A program made the position numbers and the translations under genes. From Halobacteriovoraceae bacterium (GTDB lineage: Bacteria; Bdellovibrionota; Bacteriovoracia; Bacteriovoracales; Bacteriovoracaceae): 8,294 nt of DNA. The stretch spans positions 1 to 8,294 of the forward strand of contig JABJPQ010000177.1 in assembly GCA_018663815.1 (NCBI GenBank), written 5' to 3'. Shown piece after piece: positions 6,060 to 8,294 of the stretch. Numbering within the stretch: position 1 is the first letter of the stretch; every line of letters begins with the position of its first letter. The notes under the pieces are model-generated. The model saw only the letters and a program-made list of their open reading frames with translations. It did no database searches and was not told the origin of the DNA.

Positions 6060-7130
6060 ATAAACTAAAAAATCCACTTTTATCCCATTTTGATTAAATT
6101 TTAATCGTTTATGTGGCTTAAGTTTTTTTGCAAATGCACTGGGGATGATAATTCCAAAAGCATGGGGGCAAATGCCATTTTGTATATGCTTGACCACGCT
6201 ATCAAAATATACTTGTAAGTCTCCCTCAATCTTAATTCTTTTACCGTAGGGAGGGTTTAAGATGACAATAGAGTTGTGATTTTGCTGAGACTTAAATAAA
6301 TCCCCCTCGGTAATTTTTATGGTTGAATTCTCTTGTTTTTGTATAACTTGGTTATTTATATCAATACCTTGCAGCTGGCTAAAGGACCAAGGGTTGTCTT
6401 GGTCGATAAGTGTCGCAAGGCTTAAGTTAGCCCAATTTTCAAAAGCAAAACTCCTTTTATTTAATTCAAAAAAGTTTTTTGCTTCATATAAAAAAGTAGC
6501 AGAGCCACACATGGGATCTAGTAGTGTAAATTTGTTATAGGATTTAAGGCCTAATAAATAGAGTAGCAGTGCGCTAGCGTATGTTTCTCGAATTGAAGCT
6601 AGTCCTCGGTAATTGTTAAGCTCTCTTATGTGCAGAAGTTCTCCTGAAGTATCAAGGCTGATGGAGAGATTATCTTCAAATAAGCGAATATAAATTTTTT
6701 GGGGTTTAGCACCACAGAGTATTTTTTTTTGCGGGATTTTATTGGCCATAAAATAGGCTTTTAAAGCATCTAAGACCGTATTTTCAATCTTTGTGGTATG
6801 GATGAGCCTTGATTTTTTTGCCGTAACCTCAATTTCCATATTTTCTTGTCTAAGGTATTCTTTCCAGTTAATTTTTTTAATAATATTAAAGAGTTTAGGG
6901 AGATCGCGGCACTTTTGTTTTTTAACCCTAAGCATAATCCGTCCAGGGATTTTAAGTATTTTATTGAGCAATAGTCCACACTCAAGGGAGCATTCAAGCT
7001 CAACTCCCCCCTTATCAGCTTTTAAAATATTGTAACTATCCTTAGGAAAGTGCAGTGGCCATTTGTATTTTAGCTCTTGTTGAACTAAGTCCTCAAAATG
7101 TAGTGGGCAAACTAAGTAAAAACTTCTCAT
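6039..7130 (-). CDS. THUMP-domain 23S rRNA (guanine-N2) methyltransferase, RlmL N-terminal/YpsC type
   Basis: The 363-residue protein has the order expected for this family: a ferredoxin-like N-terminus (about 1-65), a THUMP RNA-binding domain (about 65-160), then a Rossmann-type SAM methyltransferase. The linker YRGLASIRETYASALL at 174-189 resembles the conserved YR-(x)n-A-P-L-R-E-x-L-A-A-A-L-L stretch. SAM motif I is LDPMCGSATF (204-213), the acidic SAM-ribose site is GIDIN (255-259), and catalytic motif IV is NPPYG (292-296), typical of amino-group (m2G) methyltransferases. It lacks the C-terminal RlmK half found in the E. coli fusion and is close in length to B. subtilis YpsC. The likely role is m2G modification of 23S rRNA in the cytosol, by family knowledge; the exact guanine is not proven. 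No Shine-Dalgarno site precedes the ATG. A well-placed promoter suggests a leaderless mRNA. The start agrees with the family N-terminus (MRSFYLVCPLHFEDLVQQEL). Confidence 0.88.
   Translation of the reverse strand: MRSFYLVCPLHFEDLVQQELKYKWPLHFPKDSYNILKADKGGVELECSLECGLLLNKILKIPGRIMLRVKKQKCRDLPKLFNIIKKINWKEYLRQENMEIEVTAKKSRLIHTTKIENTVLDALKAYFMANKIPQKKILCGAKPQKIYIRLFEDNLSISLDTSGELLHIRELNNYRGLASIRETYASALLLYLLGLKSYNKFTLLDPMCGSATFLYEAKNFFELNKRSFAFENWANLSLATLIDQDNPWSFSQLQGIDINNQVIQKQENSTIKITEGDLFKSQQNHNSIVILNPPYGKRIKIEGDLQVYFDSVVKHIQNGICPHAFGIIIPSAFAKKLKPHKRLKFNQNGIKVDFLVYLSARNK
6092..6106. repeat. Perfect AT-rich palindrome inside the rRNA methyltransferase gene
   Basis: GATTAAA and TTTAATC are seven-base inverted arms around a single T. 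It lies 33 bases past the LuxR-type stop codon and inside the 3' part of the convergent gene. As RNA it could form only a weak AT hairpin, so it is a poor terminator. It may be chance or a protein-binding site. Confidence 0.3.
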
Positions 7131-7136
7131 AAGTAG

Positions 7137-7165
7137 CTAATAATTTATTCAATACATCTTGTCAT
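7137..7165 (-). promoter_or_regulatory. Promoter of the THUMP methyltransferase gene, apparently leaderless
   Basis: On the - strand ATGACA (5 of 6 match to the -35) at 7165-7160 is followed by exactly 17 bases and then TATTAG (4 of 6) at 7142-7137. Only CTACTT separates the -10 from the ATG at 7130. Initiation seven bases after the -10 would fall on the A of the start codon, and there is no ribosome-binding site. The -35 overlaps that of the divergent promoter. Confidence 0.5.
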
Positions 7166-7187
7166 TAGAGCGTGGATTTTTTATAAG
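7159..7187 (+). promoter_or_regulatory. Promoter of the DOMON-like/methyltransferase unit, apparently leaderless
   Basis: TTGTCA (5 of 6) at 7159-7164, a 17-base spacer and TATAAG (5 of 6) at 7182-7187 make a near-consensus sigma70-type promoter. Transcription would begin six to eight bases later, at 7193-7195, which is the ATG itself. No Shine-Dalgarno sequence is present. The same TTGTCAT heptamer, read on the other strand, serves as -35 for the divergent gene. Confidence 0.6.
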
Positions 7188-7192
7188 ATGTA

Positions 7193-7720
7193 ATGATTAA
7201 TCTTATGGCCCATAAAGCTAATTGCATGCATAACTCGCAAGTACAAGTTCAGTATGAGTTTCGAAACGACTCGCTCTTCGTTCACTTTGAGGTGCAGACA
7301 GAGAAATTACATCTTAACCCTGATTTCACAACTGTAGGGTTTAACAATAACGGCTTGTGGGATTATGATGTGGTTGAAGTTTTTATCCAAAAAAAAGATG
7401 ACTCGAACCATTATTTAGAAATTCAATGTTCACCATTATCTCAAAAATTTGCTTTATTAGTTAAAAAGCCTCGAGAAGTAACTCAAAGTATTCAAAGTCT
7501 TTGTTCAAAGGTTTCTGCTTCCAAGAATGCCCTTGGTTTTAGTGCTGATTTTGAAATTTTATTTAATGATATTCCTGGGCATGGAAATGAATTAAGAGGG
7601 AACTTTTTTTCGTGTCTAGGCCCAGCTGATGCACGTGAATATTTTGCTTTAAATATTAACCAAGACGATCAAGCAGATTTTCATCGACCAGATCTTTTTC
7701 AAACCTTAGGGCAGATATGA
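7193..7720 (+). CDS. DOMON-like protein (family-9 carbohydrate-binding-like fold), cytoplasmic
   Basis: The 175-residue protein has no signal peptide or membrane helix. Several stretches fit the DOMON-like, CBM9-like family. The N-terminal strands VQVQYEFRNDSLFVHFEV (17-34) come first. The motif GLWDYDVVEVFI (54-65) resembles the family GLW-x-x-D-x-V-E-x-F-I signature. YLEIQCSP (74-81) resembles the YLE-x-x-x-SP strand, and FHRPDLF (163-169) resembles the C-terminal FH-x-P-D-x-F. The fold normally binds sugars, haem or other ligands in secreted proteins. In small cytosolic members like this one the ligand is unknown. Starting at the first ATG keeps the whole first strand with its lead-in. A downstream ATG at 7205 is possible but also lacks a ribosome-binding site. 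Its stop overlaps the start of an RsmI-like methyltransferase (ATGA, 7717-7720), so the two are probably translationally coupled. Confidence 0.75.
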   Translation: MINLMAHKANCMHNSQVQVQYEFRNDSLFVHFEVQTEKLHLNPDFTTVGFNNNGLWDYDVVEVFIQKKDDSNHYLEIQCSPLSQKFALLVKKPREVTQSIQSLCSKVSASKNALGFSADFEILFNDIPGHGNELRGNFFSCLGPADAREYFALNINQDDQADFHRPDLFQTLGQI

Positions 7721-8294
7721 AAGGCAAGCTTATTCTTATTCCTACTCCAATTGATGATGAATCACCTCTTTGTACTATTGCGAAACAAAGACTTGAGCAG
7801 GCCGTGCTAAATGATGATCTTATCATGGTAGAAGAGGCTAAAGCGGGGAGAAGAAGGTGGCTTCACTTTGGATTACCTCGAGAAACAATAGCGGATTTTA
7901 TTTTATATAATGAGCATACTAGAGGAGAAATAAGCTCTGACATTATTAAAAAAATATCTAACGGAAAAAATGCCTACCTAATGAGTGATTGTGGTTTACC
8001 TGCCTTTTGTGATCCAGGACAAGAACTTGTCGAGCTATGCCACCAGCATAAAATTCGTGTCACTGCGACTCCTTTCGCTAACTCAATTGCTTTGGCCATC
8101 GCTGTTAGTGGCTTTCCACATAATAAGTTTATTTTTGAAGGCTTTATCTCGGCTAAAAAAGAAATAAGACATAAAGAACTCAAGAGAATTTTAAATCAAA
8201 AAGAGGTGAGCATCATTATGGACACTCCTTATCGTTTAGAAAAACTATTGCGTGAAATTACCGAGCTTAATCCCTCCAGAGAGTTTTGCTTAGC
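7717..8294 (+). CDS. RsmI-related SAM-dependent methyltransferase (tetrapyrrole-methylase fold), 3' truncated by window edge
   Basis: 192 codons are visible and no stop occurs before the edge. The N-terminus LILIPTPI is the first strand of the tetrapyrrole-methylase fold as seen in RsmI relatives. The block SDCGLPAFCDPG (90-101) corresponds to the RsmI SDAGTPxISDPG SAM-site motif, with Cys and Leu in place of Ala and Thr. It is followed by ELVELCHQHKIRVTATPFANSIALAIAVSGFP (103-134), which lines up with the LPGPxA-x-x-x-A-L-x-x-SGLP region. FEGFISAKK (140-148) matches the GFLPxK segment, and IIMDTPYRLEKLL (166-178) matches the YESPHR-x-x-x-x-L segment. RsmI proper 2'-O-methylates C1402 of 16S rRNA. 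The altered motifs, especially TPYR instead of SPHR, point to the divergent paralogue subfamily known from other phyla, whose substrate is not established. AGGG at 7708-7711 stands five bases before the ATG, which overlaps the previous stop. Confidence 0.8.
   Translation, partial: MKGKLILIPTPIDDESPLCTIAKQRLEQAVLNDDLIMVEEAKAGRRRWLHFGLPRETIADFILYNEHTRGEISSDIIKKISNGKNAYLMSDCGLPAFCDPGQELVELCHQHKIRVTATPFANSIALAIAVSGFPHNKFIFEGFISAKKEIRHKELKRILNQKEVSIIMDTPYRLEKLLREITELNPSREFCL

Noticed and set aside
6092..6106. AT palindrome as terminator of the LuxR-type gene
   Set aside because: A one-base loop cannot form, the remaining stem is all or nearly all A-T, and it lies inside a conserved coding sequence on the other strand.
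6319..7035. Several open frames of 73-80 codons antisense to or out of frame with the rRNA methyltransferase
   Set aside because: They are shadows of a gene with clear family motifs throughout, and none has a supporting ribosome-binding site or motif.
7974..8183. Open frames of 60-69 codons on both strands within the RsmI-like gene
   Set aside because: The frame from 7717 carries recognisable methyltransferase motifs across the same bases, so these are out-of-frame shadows.

Overview
The window is AT-rich chromosomal-type DNA from a bacterium. Signal peptides followed by cysteine-rich, apparently periplasmic or secreted domains, together with good Shine-Dalgarno sites, suggest a Gram-negative organism. 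My best guess, from overall style and not from a diagnostic marker, is the Bdellovibrionota (Bacteriovorax/Halobacteriovorax-like) or another AT-rich proteobacterium-like lineage. I see no rRNA, tRNA, CRISPR array, insertion sequence or phage gene.

Layout. (1) Bases 1-63 hold the last 20 codons of a gene on the + strand that I cannot identify. (2) An intergenic leader of about 240 bases precedes a tight three-gene + strand operon (303-4913). It encodes three exported proteins of about 475-528 residues that I do not recognise. The first and third are mostly helical and contain no cysteine. The middle one has ten cysteines. Spacing of 22 and 2 bases argues for co-transcription and a shared process, perhaps an envelope complex. 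(3) A hairpin at 4938-4953 ends this operon and a convergent gene (4981-5391, - strand) for a small exported six-cysteine protein. (4) Divergent from that gene is a membrane-tethered LuxR/GerE-type regulator (5553-6059). It has two predicted membrane helices, a probable coiled coil and a C-terminal helix-turn-helix. The shared 161-base intergenic region holds short palindromes and repeats that are candidate operators. (5) The regulator gene overlaps, tail to tail by 21 bases, a - strand gene (6039-7130) for a THUMP-domain rRNA guanine-N2 methyltransferase of the RlmL/YpsC family. (6) Divergent from that gene is a two-gene + strand unit: a DOMON-like (family-9 carbohydrate-binding-like) protein of 175 residues, coupled by an ATGA overlap to an RsmI-related SAM-dependent methyltransferase that runs off the right edge.

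The two most interesting points are these. First, the three-protein exported operon has no family I can name and has a striking cysteine pattern (0/10/0). Second, the 62-base divergent spacer at 7131-7192 holds two back-to-back promoters that share one -35 heptamer. Each has a 17-base spacer to its -10 box, and each -10 box is placed so that transcription would start at or within a base or two of the ATG. Neither gene has a Shine-Dalgarno site, so both mRNAs look leaderless, whereas most other genes here have good ribosome-binding sites.
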